This document shows, one piece after another, positions 1-12,589 of a stretch of 64,000 bases of DNA. The notes beneath the pieces were generated by a model. The model was not told the DNA's origin, searched no databases, and saw nothing but the letters and a program-made list of their open reading frames with translations. Origin of the DNA: Agelas oroides (Eukaryota; Porifera; Demospongiae; Agelasida; Agelasidae); the NCBI GenBank assembly GCA_949130485.1, contig OX422187.1, positions 186,001-250,000 of the forward strand, written 5' to 3'. A program made the position numbers and the translations under genes. Each line of letters begins with the position of its first letter. The first letter of the stretch is position 1.

Positions 1-3000
1 GTGTTTAAAAATGGATACCGCTTATCGATGCAAAAGGCGCAGAAAGCTATACAGGCCGGCCAATATCTCCGTCCCCTGCATCGCAGTATAGTGCCGTCAA
101 TGCAAATTCGCGTGCATTCGCGACTAATCCTAGCTCGAAAGAAAAGCTGCACTAATGCAAGGTGCATGTTATCAAGAAGCTATGGCCATGAAGAGTTTAA
201 AAATGCAAGCCAATTCTCGGTGCAAAAGGCGTAGAAAGCTGTACAGACCGGCCAATACCTGCGTCCCCTGCATCGCCGTATAGTGCCGTCTATGGAAATT
301 CTCGTACATTCACGACTAATGCTAGCTCGGTACAAAGGTTGCACTAATGCAAGGTGCATATTATCAAGAAGCTATGGGCATGAAGTGTTTAAAAATGGAT
401 ACCGCTTATCGGTGCAAAAGGCCCAGAAAGCTATACAGGCCGGCCAATATCTCCGTCCCCTGCATCGCAGTATAGTGCCGTCAATGCAAATTCGCGTGTA
501 TTCGCGACTAATCCTAGCTCGAAAGAAAAGCTGCACTAATGCAAGGTGCATGTTATCAAGAAGCTATGGGCATGAAGAGTTTAAAAATGGAAGCCATTTC
601 TCGGTGCAAAAGGCGCACAAAGCTGTACGGACCGGCCAATATCTGCGTCCCCTTCATCGCCGAATAGTGCCGTCATTGGAAATTTGCGTGCATTCACGAC
701 TAATGCTAGCTCGGTACAAATGTTGCATTAATGCAAGGTGCATATTATCAAGAAGCTATGGCCATGAAGAGTTTAAAAATGCAAGCCAATTCTCGGTGCA
801 AAAGGCGTACAAAGCTGTACAGACCGGCCAATACCTGCGTCCCCTGCACCGCCGTATAGTGCCGTCAATGGAAATTCGCGTACATTCACGACTAATGCTA
901 GCTCGGTACAAAGGTTGCACTAATGCAAGGTGCATATTATCAAGAAGCTATGGGCATGAACTGTTTAAAAATGGATACCGCTTATAGGTGCAATAGGCGC
1001 AGAAAGCTATACAGGCCGGCCAATATCTCCGTCCCCTGCATCGCAGTATAGTGCCGTCAATGCAAATTCGCGTGCATTCGCGACTAATCCTAGCTCGAAA
1101 GAAAAGCTGCACTAATGCAAGGTGCATGTTATCAAGAAGCTATGGCCATGAAGAGTTTAAAAATGCAAGCCAATTCTCGGTGCAAAAGGCGTAGAAAGCT
1201 GTACAGACCGGCCAATACCTGCGTCCCCTGCATCGCCGTATAGTGCCGTCAATGGAAATTCTCGTACATTCACGACTAATGCTAGCTCGGTACAAAGGTT
1301 GCACTAATGCAAGGTGCATATTATCAAGAAGCTATGGGCATGAAGTGTTTAAAAATGGATACCGCTTATCGATGCAAAAGGCGCAGAAAGCTATACAGGC
1401 CGGCCAATATCTCCGTCCCCTGCATCGCAGTATATTGCCGTCAATGCAAATTCGCGTGCATTCGCGACTAATCCTAGCTCGAAAGAAAAGCTGCACTAAT
1501 GCAAGGTGCATGTTATCAAGAAGCTATGGGCATGAAGAGTTTACAAATGGAAGCCATTTCTCGGTGCAAAAGGCGCAGAATGCTGTACGGACCGGGCAAT
1601 ATCTCCGTCCCCTGTATTTCAGGATAGTGCAGGCAATGGAAATTCGCGTGCATTCGCGACTAATCCTAGCTCGGTACAAAGGTTGCACTAGTGCAAGGTG
1701 CATGTCATCAAGAAGCTTTTGGGCATGAAGAGTTTAAAAATGCAAGCCTCTTCTCGGTGCGAAAGGCGCACAAATCTGCACGGACCAGACAATATCTCCG
1801 TCCACTGCATCGCAGTACAGTGCCGTCAATGGAAATTCGCGTGCAATCGTGACTAATCCTAGCTAGGTACAAAGGTTGCACTAGTGCAAGGTGCATATTA
1901 TCAAGAAGCTATGGGCATGAAGAGTTTAAAAATGGAAGCCCTTTCTCGGTGCAAAAGGCGCAGAAATCTGTACGGACGGGCGAATATCTCCGTCCCCTGC
2001 ATCGCAGAATAGTGCAGTCAATGGAAATTCGCGTGCATTCGCCACTAATCCTAGCTCGGTGCAAATGTTGCACTACTGCAAGGTGCATATTATCAAGAAG
2101 CTATGGGCTTGACGAGTTTATAAATGCAAGCCCCTTCTTGGTGCAAAAGGCGCGGACCGGCCAATATCTCCGTCCCCTGCATCGCAGTACAGTGCCGTCA
2201 ATGCAAATTCGCGTGCATTCGCGACTAATCCTAGCTCGAAAGAAAAGCTGTACTAATGCAAGGTGCATGATATCAAGAAGCTATGGGCATGAAGAGTTTA
2301 AAAATGCAAGCCTCTTCTCGGTGCGAAAGGCGCACAAATCTGCACGGACCAGACAATATCTTCGTCCACTGCATCGCAGTACAGTGCCGTCAATGGAAAT
2401 TCGCGTGCAATCGTGACCAATCCTAGCTCGGTACAAAGGTTGCACTAATGCAAGGTGCATTATATCAAGAACCTATGGGCGTGAAGAGTTTAAAAATGAA
2501 AGCCATTTCTCGGTGCAAAAGGCGCACAACGCTGTACGGACCGCCCAATATCTGCGTCCCCTTCATCGCCGAATAGTGCCGTCATTGGAAATTCGCGTGC
2601 ATTCACGACTAATGCTAGCTCGGTACAAATGTTGCATTAATGCAAGGTGCATATTATCAAGAAGCTATGGCCATGAAGAGTTTAAAAATGCAAGCCATTT
2701 CTCAGTGCAAAAGGCGCACAGAGCTGTACAGACCGGCCAATACCTGCGTCCCCTGCATCGCCGTATAGTGCCGTCAATGGAAATTCGCGTACATTCACGA
2801 CTAATGCTAGCTCGGTACAAAGGTTGCACTAATGCAAGGTGCATATTATCAAGAAGCTATGGGCATGAAGTGTTTAAAAATGGAAACCGTTTATCGGTGC
2901 AAAACGCGCAGAAAGCTATACAGGCCGGCCAATATCTCCGTTCCCTGCATGGCAGTATAGTGCCGTCAATGGAAATTCGCGTAAATTCGCGACTAATCCT

Positions 3001-5973
3001 AGCTCGGTACAAAGGTTGCAGTAATGCAAGGTGCATATCATCAAGAAGCTATGGGCATGACGAGTTTAAAAATGCAAGCCCTTTCTTGGTGCAAAAGGCT
3101 CACAAAGCTGTGCGGACCGGCCAATATCCCCGTCCTCTGCATCGCAGTATAGTGCCGTCAATGGAAAATCGCGTGCATTCGCCACTAATCCTAGCTCGGT
3201 ACAAAGGTTGCACTAGTGCAAGGTGCATGTCATCAAGAAGCTATGGGCATGAAGAGTTTAAAAAAGCAAGCCCTTCCTCGGTGCGAAAGGCGCACAAAGC
3301 TGTACGGACCAGACAATATCTCTGTCCACTGCATCGCAGTACAGTGCCGTCAATGGAAATTCGCGTGCAATCGCGACCAATCCTAGCTCGGTACAAAGGT
3401 TGCTCTAATGCAAGATGCATATTATCAAGAACTTATGGGCATGAAGAGTTTAAAAATGGAAGCAATTTCTCGGTGCAAAAGGCGCACAAAGCTGTACAGG
3501 CCGGCCAATATCTGCGTCCCCTGCATCGCCGTATAGTGCCGTCAATGGAAATTCGCGTACTTTCACGACTAATGCTAGCTCGGTACAAAGGTTGCACTAA
3601 TGCAAGGTGCATATTATGAAGAAGCTATGGGCATGAAGTGTTTAAAAATGGAAACCGTTTCTCGGTGCAAAAGGCGCAGAAAGCTATACAGGCCGGCCAA
3701 TATCTCCGTTCCCTACATGGCAGTATAGTGCCGTCAATGGAAATTCGCGTACATTCGCGACTAATCCTAGCTCGGTACAAAGGTTGCACTAATGCAAGGT
3801 GCATGTTATCAAGAAGCTATGGGCAAGAAGAGTTTAAAAATGGAAGCCCTTTCTCGGTGCAAAAGGCCCAGAAAGCCGTACGGACCGGCCAATATCTCCG
3901 TCCCCTGTATTGCAGGATAGTGCAGTCAATGGAAATTCGCGTACATTCGCGACTAATCCTAGTTCGGTGTAAAGGTTGCACTGATGCAAGGTGCATATTA
4001 TCAAGAAGCTATGGGCATGAAGAGTTTAAAAAAGGAAACCCTTCTTCGGTGCAAAAGGCGCACATAGTTGTACAGGGCGGCCAATATCTCCGTCCCCTCT
4101 ATCGCAGTATAGTGAAGTCAATGGAAATTCGCGTGCTTTCACGACAAATCCTAGCTCGGTACAAAGGCTGCACTAATGCAAGGTGCATGTTATCAAGAAA
4201 CTATGGGCATGAAGAGCTTTAAAATGGAAGCCTTTGATCGGTGCAAAAGGCGCAGAAATCTGTACGGACCGGCCAATATCTCCGTCCCCTGCATCTCAGA
4301 ATAGTGCAGTCAATGGAAATTCGCGTGCATTCGCCACCTATCCTAGCTCGGTGCAAAGGTTGCACTACTGCAAGGTGCATATTATCAAGAAGCTATGGGC
4401 TTGACGAGTTTATAAATACAAGCCCTTTCTTGGTGCAAAAGGCGCGAACCGGCCAATATCTCCGTCCCCTGCATCGCAGTAGAGTGCCGTCAATGCAAAT
4501 TCGCGTGCATTCGCGACTAATCCTAGCTCGAAGGAAAAGCTGCACTAATGCAAGGTGCATGATATCAAGAAGCTATGGGCATGAAGAGTTTAAAAATGGA
4601 AGCCATTTCTCGGTGCAAAAGGCGCAGAAAGCTGTACGGACCGGCCAATATCTCCGTCCCATGTATTTCAGGATAGTGCAGTCAATGGAAATTCGCGTGC
4701 ATTCGCGACTAATCCTAGCTCGGTACAAAGGTTGCACTAGTGCAAGGTGCATATTATCAAGAAGCTATGGGCATGAAGAGTTAAAAAATGCAAGCCCTTT
4801 CTCGGTGCGAAAGGCGCACAAAGCTGTACGGACCAGAAAATATCTCCGCCCAATGCATCGCTGTATATGTGCCGTCATGGCATTTCGCGTGCAATCGCGA
4901 CCAATCCTGGCACGGTACAAAGGTTGCACTAATGCAAGGTGCATATTATCAAGAATCTATGGGCATGAAGAGTTTAAAAATGCAAGCCATTTCTCGGTGC
5001 AAAAGGCGCACAAAGCTGTACGGACCGGCCAATATCTGCGTCCCCTGCTTCGCCGTATAGTGCAGTCAATGGAAATACGCGTGCATTCACGACTAATGCT
5101 AGCTCGGTACAAAGGTTGCATGAATGCAAGGTGCATATTATCAAGAAGCTATGGGCATGAAGAGTTTAAAAATGGAAACCGTTTCTCGGTGCAAAAGGCG
5201 CACAAAGCTATACAGGCCGGCCAATATCTCCGTTCCATGCATGGCAGTATAGTGCCGTCAATGGAAATTGGCGTACATTCGCGACATATCCTAGCTCGGT
5301 TCAAAGGTTGCACTAATGCAAGGTGCATTTTATCAAGAAGCTATGGGCATGACGAGTTTAAAAATGCAAGCCCTTTCTTGGTGCAAAAGGCTCACAAAGC
5401 TGTGCGGACCGGCCAATATCTCCGTCCCCTGCATCGCAGTATAGTGCCGACAATTGAAATTCGCTTACATTCGCGACTAATCCTAGCTCGGTACAAAGGT
5501 TGCACTAGTGCAGGGTGCATGTCATCAAGAAGCTATGGGCATGAAGAGTTTAAAAATGCAAACCGTTTCTGGGTGCAAAAGGCGCACAAAGCTGTACAGG
5601 GCGGCCAATATCTCCGTCCTCTGATTCGCAGTATAGTGAAGTCAATGGAAATTCGCGTGCATTCGCGACAAATCATTGCTCGGTACAAAGGTTGGACTAG
5701 TGCAAGGTGCATATTATCAAGAAGCTATGGGCATGAAGAGTTTTAAGCTCTAAACCATTTTTCGCTGCAAAATGCGCACAAAGCGGTACAGGCCGGCCAA
5801 TATCTCCGTTCTGTGCATCGCCGTATAGTGCCATCAATGGAAATTCGCGTGCATTCGCGACTAATCCTAGCTCGGTAAAAATGTTGCACTAATTGCAAGT
5901 TTCATATTATCAAGAAGCTATGGGCATGAAGAGTTAAAAATGCAAACCCTTTCCTGGTGCAAAAGGCGCACAA
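1..5973 (+). repeat. 192-bp satellite array, forward block
   Basis: About 31 head-to-tail monomers of 192 bases; successive copies of the landmark GTTTAAAAATG start at 3, 195, 387, 579 and so on. Each monomer also carries CGACTAATCCTAGCTCG and a TATCAAGAAGCTATGG end. The array runs off the left edge of the window. Monomer variants recur in order: bases 1-600 and 961-1560 are nearly identical, giving a 960-base, five-monomer higher-order repeat. Two monomers (near 2150 and 4443) lack about 12 bases. Because 192 is 64 codons, one frame stays open over long runs (up to about 500 codons at 4241-5746), but stops occur (for example near 232 and 986) and many differences change amino acids, so I treat it as non-coding. 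Confidence 0.95.
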
Positions 5974-8115
5974 GGCACCGAGAAAGGATTTATATCATAA
6001 AACTCTTCATGCCCATAGATTCTTGATTATATGCACCTTGGATTAGTGCAACCTTTGTACCGAGCTAGGATTAGTCGCGAATGTACGCGAATTTCCATTG
6101 ACGACACTATACGGTGATGCAGGGAAACGAGATATTGGCAGGCCTGAACAGCTTTGTGCGCCTTTTGCACCGAGAAAGGGTTTTCATTTTTAAACTCTTC
6201 ATGCTCATAGCTTGTTGATAATATGCACCTTGCGTTAGTGCAACCTTTGTCCCGAGCTAGGATATGCCGCGAATATACGCGAATTTGCATTGACGGCACT
6301 GTTACAGTACTGCGATGCTGGGAACAGAGGCATTTTTCGGCCTGTACAGCATTGTGCGCCTTTTGAACCGAGAAAGCCTTTCCATTTTGAAACTCTTCAT
6401 GCCCATAGCTTCTTGATAATATGCACCTTGCATTAGTGCAACCTTTGTACCGAGATAAGATTAGTCGCGAATGCACGCGAATTTCCATTGACGGCCCTAT
6501 ACAGCGATGCAAGGAACGGAGATATTGGCCGGCCTGTACAGCTTTGTGCGCCTTTTGCACCGAGAAAGTTTGCATTTTTAAACTCTTCATGTCCATAGTT
6601 TCATGATAATTTGCACCTTGCATTAGTTCAACCTTTGTACCGAGGTAGGATTAGTCGTGAATGTCCGCGAATTTCCATTAACGGCACTATACAGCGATAC
6701 AAGGAACGGAGATATTGGCCGGCCTGTACAGATTTGTGCGCCTTTTGCACCGAGAAAGTGTTTGCATTTTTAAACTCTGCATGTCCATAGTTTCATGATA
6801 ATTTGCACCTTGCATTAGTGCAACTATTGTACCTAGGTAGGATTAGTCGTGAATGTCCGCGAATTGCCATTAACGGCACTATACAGCGATGCAATGAACG
6901 GAGATATTGGCTGGCCTGTACAGATTTGTGCGCCTTTTGCACCGAGAAAGGGTTACCATTTTTAAACTGTTCGTACCCACAGTTTCTTGATAATATGCAC
7001 CTCGCAATAGTGCAACCTTTGTACCAAGCTGTGATTAGTCGCGAATGCACGCGAATTTCCATTGACGGGACTGTACGGCGATGCCGGGAACGGAGATATT
7101 TTCCGGCCTGTACAGGTTTGTGCGCCTTTTGCACCGACAAATGGTTTAAATTTTTAAACCCTTCATGCCCATAGCTTCTTGATAATATTTACCTTGCATT
7201 AGTGCAAACTTTGTACCGAGATAGGATTAGTCAAGAAAATCTACGCGAATTTACATTGACGGCACAATACGGCGATACAGGGGACAGAGATATCGGCAGG
7301 TACGTGTGGCATTGTGCGCCTTTTGCAGCGAGAAAGGGTTTGCATTTTTAAACTCTTCATGCCCATAGCTTCTTGATAATATGCACCTTGCAATAGTGCA
7401 ACTTTGTACCGAGCTAGGATTAGTCACGAAATCTATGCGAATTTCCATTGACAGCACAATACGGCGATACAAGGGACGGAGATATCGGCAGGTACGTGTG
7501 GCATTGTGAGCCTTTTGCAGCAAGAAAGGGTTTGCATTTTTAAACTCTTCATGCCCATAGCTTCTTGATAATATGCACCTTGCAATAGTGCAACTTTGTA
7601 CCGAGCTTGGATTAGCCGCGAATGCACGCAAATTTCCATTGACTGCACTACACGGCGAAGCAGGGGACGCAGCTTTGTGCGCCTTTTGCACCGAGAAATG
7701 GCTTGCATTTTTAAACTCTTCATGCCCATAGATTCTTGATAATATGCACCTTGCATTAGTGCAACCTTTGTACCGTGCTAGGATTGGTCGCGATTGCACG
7801 CGAATTGCCATGACGGCACATTTACAGCGATGCATTGGGCGGAGATATTTTCTGGTCCGTACAGCTTTGTGCGCCTTTCGCACCGAGAAAGGGCTTGCAT
7901 TTTTTAACTCTTCATGCCCATAGCTTCTTGATAATATGCACCTTGCACTAGTGCAACCTTTGTACCGAGCTAGGATTAGTCGCGAATGCACGCGAATTTC
8001 CATTGACTGCACTATCCTGAAATACATGGGACGGAGATATTGGCCGGTCCGTACAGCTTTCTGCGCCTTTTGCACCGAGAAAGGGCTTTCATTTTTAAAC
8101 TCTTCATGCCCATAG
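5974..8115 (-). repeat. 192-bp satellite array, inverted block 1
   Basis: The same 192-base monomer continues as its reverse complement, about 11 copies, recognised by CTTCATGCCCATAG and TTGCACCGAGAAA landmarks. The switch is at about 5973, between a forward GGCGCACAA and a reversed GCACCGAGAAAGG. Monomers here are more diverged from one another than those in the first 2 kb, and one near 7670 has an internal deletion. The block ends where a DNA transposon has landed at 8116. Confidence 0.93.
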
Positions 8116-8650
8116 CAGTGGCGTAGGAACCGTAGCGGCCGTAGCGGCTTTGGCCGCTACACTTTTTAGGCCAAAAATTAATATTCATAACCTGCTAAAG
8201 TTACTATATAAATAGTTAAAGCTAGCCTCGTTCCCTTGGAACGAGCCTAAGCTCAAGCAGCCTCTTCGTTGCACCAGTCTCATATGCAGTTACATGCGTA
8301 CATTTCCGCTTAAAGTACACTACAAAGCAATCAAAATCTTGGCAGTGAGAGATGGCTTGGTACGAGGCTAGTGCACACCTACTACAAGCGACGAAAGCTG
8401 GGCGGTCTCCTTGGAACAACGACGAAGTCAGTACGTATAATCTTACTGTTTTTCAAATATTTTACTGGACGGTTGGGAAGGTCTGAAAGCTCATACCCTT
8501 GAAAAAAGGCTTTATTTTGCAGTCTAAAGGTGCACACTTTGAAAAATTCGCCGCCGCGCTACGCGCGGCGAAATTATTTTACATATTTCCGCCGCGCTTC
8601 GCGCGGTACAACATGGCCTCTACACTTCAAATTTGCTTCCTACGCCTATG
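8116..8650. mobile_element. DNA transposon (non-autonomous) inserted in the satellite
   Basis: A 535-base insertion with inverted termini: left CAGTGGCGTAGGAA, right complement CATAGGCGTAGGAA. It is flanked by the 5-base direct repeat CATAG (8111-8115 and 8651-8655), and the satellite resumes in register after it. No transposase is visible. Inside are two short GC-rich hairpins, one (8222-8250) resembling the TAGCCTCGTTCCC termini found elsewhere in the window. Superfamily is not certain; the termini resemble those of the elements at 28920 and 39856. Confidence 0.8.
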
Positions 8651-9238
8651 CATAGCTTCTTGATAATATGCACCTTGCATTAGTACAACCTTTGTACCGA
8701 GCTAGGATTAGTCGCGAATGCACGCGAATTTCCATTGACGTCACTATACTGCAATGCAAGGGACGGAGATATTGGCCGCTTCGTACAGCTTTGTGCGCCT
8801 TTTGCACCGAGAAAGAGTTTGCATTTTTAAACTCTTCATGCCCATAGCTTCTTGATAATATGCACCTTGCATTAGTACAACCTTTGTACCGAGCTAGGAT
8901 TAGTCGCGAATGAACGGGAATTTCCATTGACGTCACTATACTGCGATGCAGGGGACGGAGATATTGGCCGCTCCGTACAGCTTTGTGCGCCTTTTTCACC
9001 GAGAAATGGTTTACATTTTTAAACTCTTCATGCCCATAGCTTCTTGATAATACGCACTTTGCATTAGTGCAACCTTTGTACCGAGCTAGGATTAGTCGCG
9101 AATGCACGCAAATTTCCATTGGCTGCACGATGAAGGGGACAGAGATATTGGCGCGTCCGTACACCTTTATACGCCTTTTGCAGCAAGAAAGGGTTTGCAT
9201 TTTTAAACTATTCATGCCCATAGCTTCTTGATAACATC
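8651..9238 (-). repeat. 192-bp satellite array, inverted block 2
   Basis: About three reversed monomers continuing the block before the transposon. Monomer text breaks off at about 9235 inside CTTCTTGATAA, where the YqaJ/LINE chimaera begins. Confidence 0.92.
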
Positions 9239-9499
9239 TTCCCCAGATGGATCTGTTTATGACTGCTGAGAGCCTATTCCATTTGGCTTTGTTGAGGTAA
9301 AATGCCCATACAAGCACAGATACATCATCCCAGCTGAAGCATGTTCTGATCCATCCTTTTGTAGTAGACTGCTGATGCGCAATGGAACAGAGCAACTCAC
9401 ACCGAAAGAGAGTCATCCCTACTGCTATCAAGTCCAAGGACAGATGTCCATTGGACATAGGACCTGGAATGATTTTCACTACAAAGGGAATCAACATTG
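9239..9499 (+). pseudogene. YqaJ-type nuclease gene fragment in the satellite
   Basis: This 261-base piece matches 27396-27656 with only a few differences. It encodes the core of a YqaJ/lambda-exonuclease-like domain: SPDGSVYDC, then FGFVEVKCPYKH (the D...ExK metal-binding signature) and YQVQGQM. One change turns a codon near 9268 into a TGA stop. It is a fragment with no start, joined directly at its end to a LINE fragment. Non-functional. Confidence 0.8.
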
Positions 9500-9938
9500 A
9501 AATGCGGTCTCACGAAAGAAACATATAGCTGATTCAAAGTTTCAGGAGTGGAATACTGGTAATACTGTCTGTAGATCAGGCCGACAACTCTCCTGGCTTT
9601 AGTGCAGGTTTCAGTCACATGCCTTGACCAAGTGAGGTCTTTAGTGATCCAAACCCCCAGATATTTGAAGGAGTTCAACCTTTCAAGAGCATTTCCACAA
9701 ATTAATATTGGAGTCAATGGAACTATGGGCTGCTTCTTCCTGGAAATTACCATATATTTGCATTTTGCTGCATTGAGATTCAGAAAAGCTGAAGAAGTCC
9801 AGTCACACAATGAGTCGACATCATTCCGAAGAGAGTTGTAGTCCTCCTGACAATAGATGGGACGGTAGAGGACAATGTCATCAGCATAAAGAAGTAGACT
9901 GCCATTGGAAAAGATAATTTGAGAGATATCATCAATGA
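9500..9938 (-). mobile_element. LINE reverse transcriptase fragment (family 2)
   Basis: Read on the minus strand, the piece starts with the palm motif LLLYADDIVLYRP, continues through FLNLNAAKCKYMVISRKK and FKYLGVWITKDLTWSRHV, and ends near YVSFVRPHF. This order (YADD, then the KYLGV thumb region) is typical of APE-type non-LTR retrotransposons. It differs from the LINE copies at 44592 and 59585, which have FADD. Neither element end is present. Satellite sequence resumes at about 9939 with some 20 bases of the monomer missing, so the insertion came with a small deletion. Confidence 0.82.
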
Positions 9939-12213
9939 CCTTTGTACCGAGCTACGATTAGTCGTGAATGTCCGTGAATTTCCATTGACGGCACTATACG
10001 GCGATGCAGGGAACGGAGATATTGGCCGGTCCGTACAGCTTTATGCGCCTTTAGCACCGAGAAATGCTTAAACTCTTCACACCCACAGTTTCTTGATAAT
10101 ATGCACCTTGCATTAGTGCAACCTTTGTACCGATCTAGGATTAGTAGTTAATATACGCAAATTTCCATTGACGGACACTATACATCGATGCAGGGAACGG
10201 AGATATTTGCCGGCCTGTACAGCTTTGTGCGCCTTTTGCACCAAGAAAGGGTTTCCATTTTTAAACTCTTCATGCCCATAGTTTCTTGATAATATCCACC
10301 TTGCATTAGTGCAACTTTTGTACCACGCTAGGATTAGTCGCGAATTCACGCGAATTTCCATTGACTGCACTATCCTACGATACAGGTGACGGAGATATTA
10401 GCCGGTCCGTACAGCTTTGTACGCCTTTTGCACCGAGAAAGGGCTTTCATTTTTAAACTCTTCATGCCCATAGCTTCTTGATAATATGCACCTTGCATTA
10501 GTACAACCTTTGTACCGAGCTAGGATTAGTCGCGAATGAACGGGAATTTCCATTGACGTCACTATACTGCAATGCAGGGGACGGAGATATTGGCCGCTCC
10601 GTACAGCTTTGTGCGCCTTTTGCACCGAGAAAGAGTTTGCATTTTTAAACTCTTCATGCCCATAGCTTCTTGATAATATGCACTTCGCATTAGTGCAACC
10701 TTTGTACCGAGCTAGGATTAGTCGTGAATGTCCGTGAATTTCCATTGACGGCATGCATTATACGGTGATGAAGGGAAAAGGAGATATTGGCCGCTCCGTA
10801 CAGCTTTGTGCGCCTTTTGCACCGAAAAATGGTTTACATTTTTAAACTCTTCATGCCCACAGTTTCTTGATAATATGCACCTTGCATTAGTGCAACCTTT
10901 GTACCGAGCTAGGATTAGTCGTGAATATACGCAAATTTCCATTGACGGCACTATACGGCGATAAAGGAGACGGAGATATCGGTCCGTCCGTATGGCATTG
11001 TGCGCCTTTTGCACCGAGAAAGAGTTTGCATTTTTAAACTCTTCATGCCCACAGTTTCTTGATAATATGCACCTTGCATTACTGCAACCTTTGTACCGAG
11101 CTAGGATTAGTCGTGAATATACGCAAATTTCCATTGACGGCGCTATACGGCGATACAGGGAACGGAGATATTTGCCGGCCTGTACAGCTTTGTGCGCCTT
11201 TTGCACCAAGAAAGGGTTTCCATTTTTAAACTCTTCATGCCCATACTTTCTTGATAATATGCACCTTGCATTAGTGCAACCTTTGTACCGATCTAGGATT
11301 AGTCGCGAATGCACGCGAATTTCCATTGACGGGACTATACGGCGATGCAGAGAACGGAGATATTGTCCGGCTTGTACATCTTTGTGCGCCTTTTGCACCG
11401 AGAAAGCGTTTCCATTTTTAAACTCTTCATGCCCATAGTTTCTTGATAATATGCACCTTGCATTAGTGCAACTTTTGTACCACGCTAGGATTAGTCGCGA
11501 ATTCACTCGAATTTCCATTGACTGCACTATCCTACGATGCAGGTGACGGAGATATTGGCCGGTCCGTACAGCCTTGTACGCCTTTTGCACCGAGAAAGGG
11601 CTTTCATTTTTAAACTCTTCATGCCCATAGCTTCTTGATAATATGCACCTTGCATTAGTACAACCTTTGTTTCGAGCTAGGATTAGTCGCGAATGAACGG
11701 GAATTTCCATTGACGTCACTATACTGCGATGCAGGGAACGGAGATATTGGCCGCTCCGTACAGCTTTGTGCGCCTTTTGCACCGAGAAAGAGTTTGCATT
11801 TTTAAACTCTTCATGCCCATAGCTTCTTGATAATATCCACCTTGCATTAGTGCAACCTTTGTACCGAGCTAGGATTAGTCGTGAATGTCCGTGAATTTCC
11901 ATTGACGGCATGCATTATACGGCGATGCAGGGAAAATGAGATATTGGCCGGTCCGTACAGCTTTGTACGCCTTTTGCACCGAGAAAGTGTTTGCATTTTT
12001 AAACTCTTCATGCCCATAGCTTCTAGATAATATGCACCTTGCACATTGGCCGGCCTGTACAGGTTTGTGAGCCTTTTGCACCGAGAAATGGTTTCCATTT
12101 TATACTCTTCATGCCCACAGCTTCATGATAATATGCACCTTGTTAGTGCAACCTTTGTACCGAGCTAGGATTAGTCGCGAATGTACGCGAATTTCCATTG
12201 ACGGCACTATACG
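9939..12213 (-). repeat. 192-bp satellite array, inverted block 3
   Basis: About twelve reversed monomers. Neighbouring copies repeat in pairs and triplets (the stretches near 10400-10760 and 11560-11920 are very alike), so a higher-order pattern exists here too. A truncated monomer lies at about 12040, where CCTTGCA joins CATTGGCCGG. Confidence 0.93.
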
Positions 12214-12217
12214 GCTA

Positions 12218-12588
12218 TGTACGGACCGGCCAATATCTCCGTCCCCTGTATCGCAGTATAGTGCCGTCAATGTAAATTCGCGTGCAATCGCGACTAACCC
12301 TAGCTCGGTACAAAGGTTGCACTAATAAGGTGCATATTATCAAGAAGCTATGGGCATGAAGAGTATAAAATGGAAACCCTTTCTCAGTGCAAAAGGCGCA
12401 CAAAGCTGTACGGACCGGCCAATATCTCCGTCCCCTTCATCGAGATATAGTGCAGTCAATGGAAATTCGCGTGCATTCGCGACTAATCCTAGCTCGGTAC
12501 GAAGGTTGGACTAATGCAAGTTGCATATTATCAAGAAGCTATGGGCATGAACAGTTTAAAAATCTAAACCATTTCTCGGTGCACTGTA
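12218..12588 (+). repeat. 192-bp satellite array, terminal forward block
   Basis: Just under two forward monomers after a second orientation switch. The junction is palindromic: GACGGCACTATAC before it and GTATAGTGCCGTCA about 45 bases later. The array ends at about 12588 within the TTCTCGGTGCA landmark. Confidence 0.9.
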
Positions 12589-12589
12589 G

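Noticed and set aside
283-5746. Long tandem-repeat proteins (up to 501 codons) in the satellite
   Set aside because: They follow the 192-base repeat on its own strand in every block, contain stops, and vary at many amino-acid positions; explained by a satellite whose length is divisible by three.
8646-9497. 283-codon minus-strand ORF
   Set aside because: It is the antisense of the YqaJ fragment fused to satellite; the sense strand carries the conserved motifs. The same antisense frame appears at 27422-27652.
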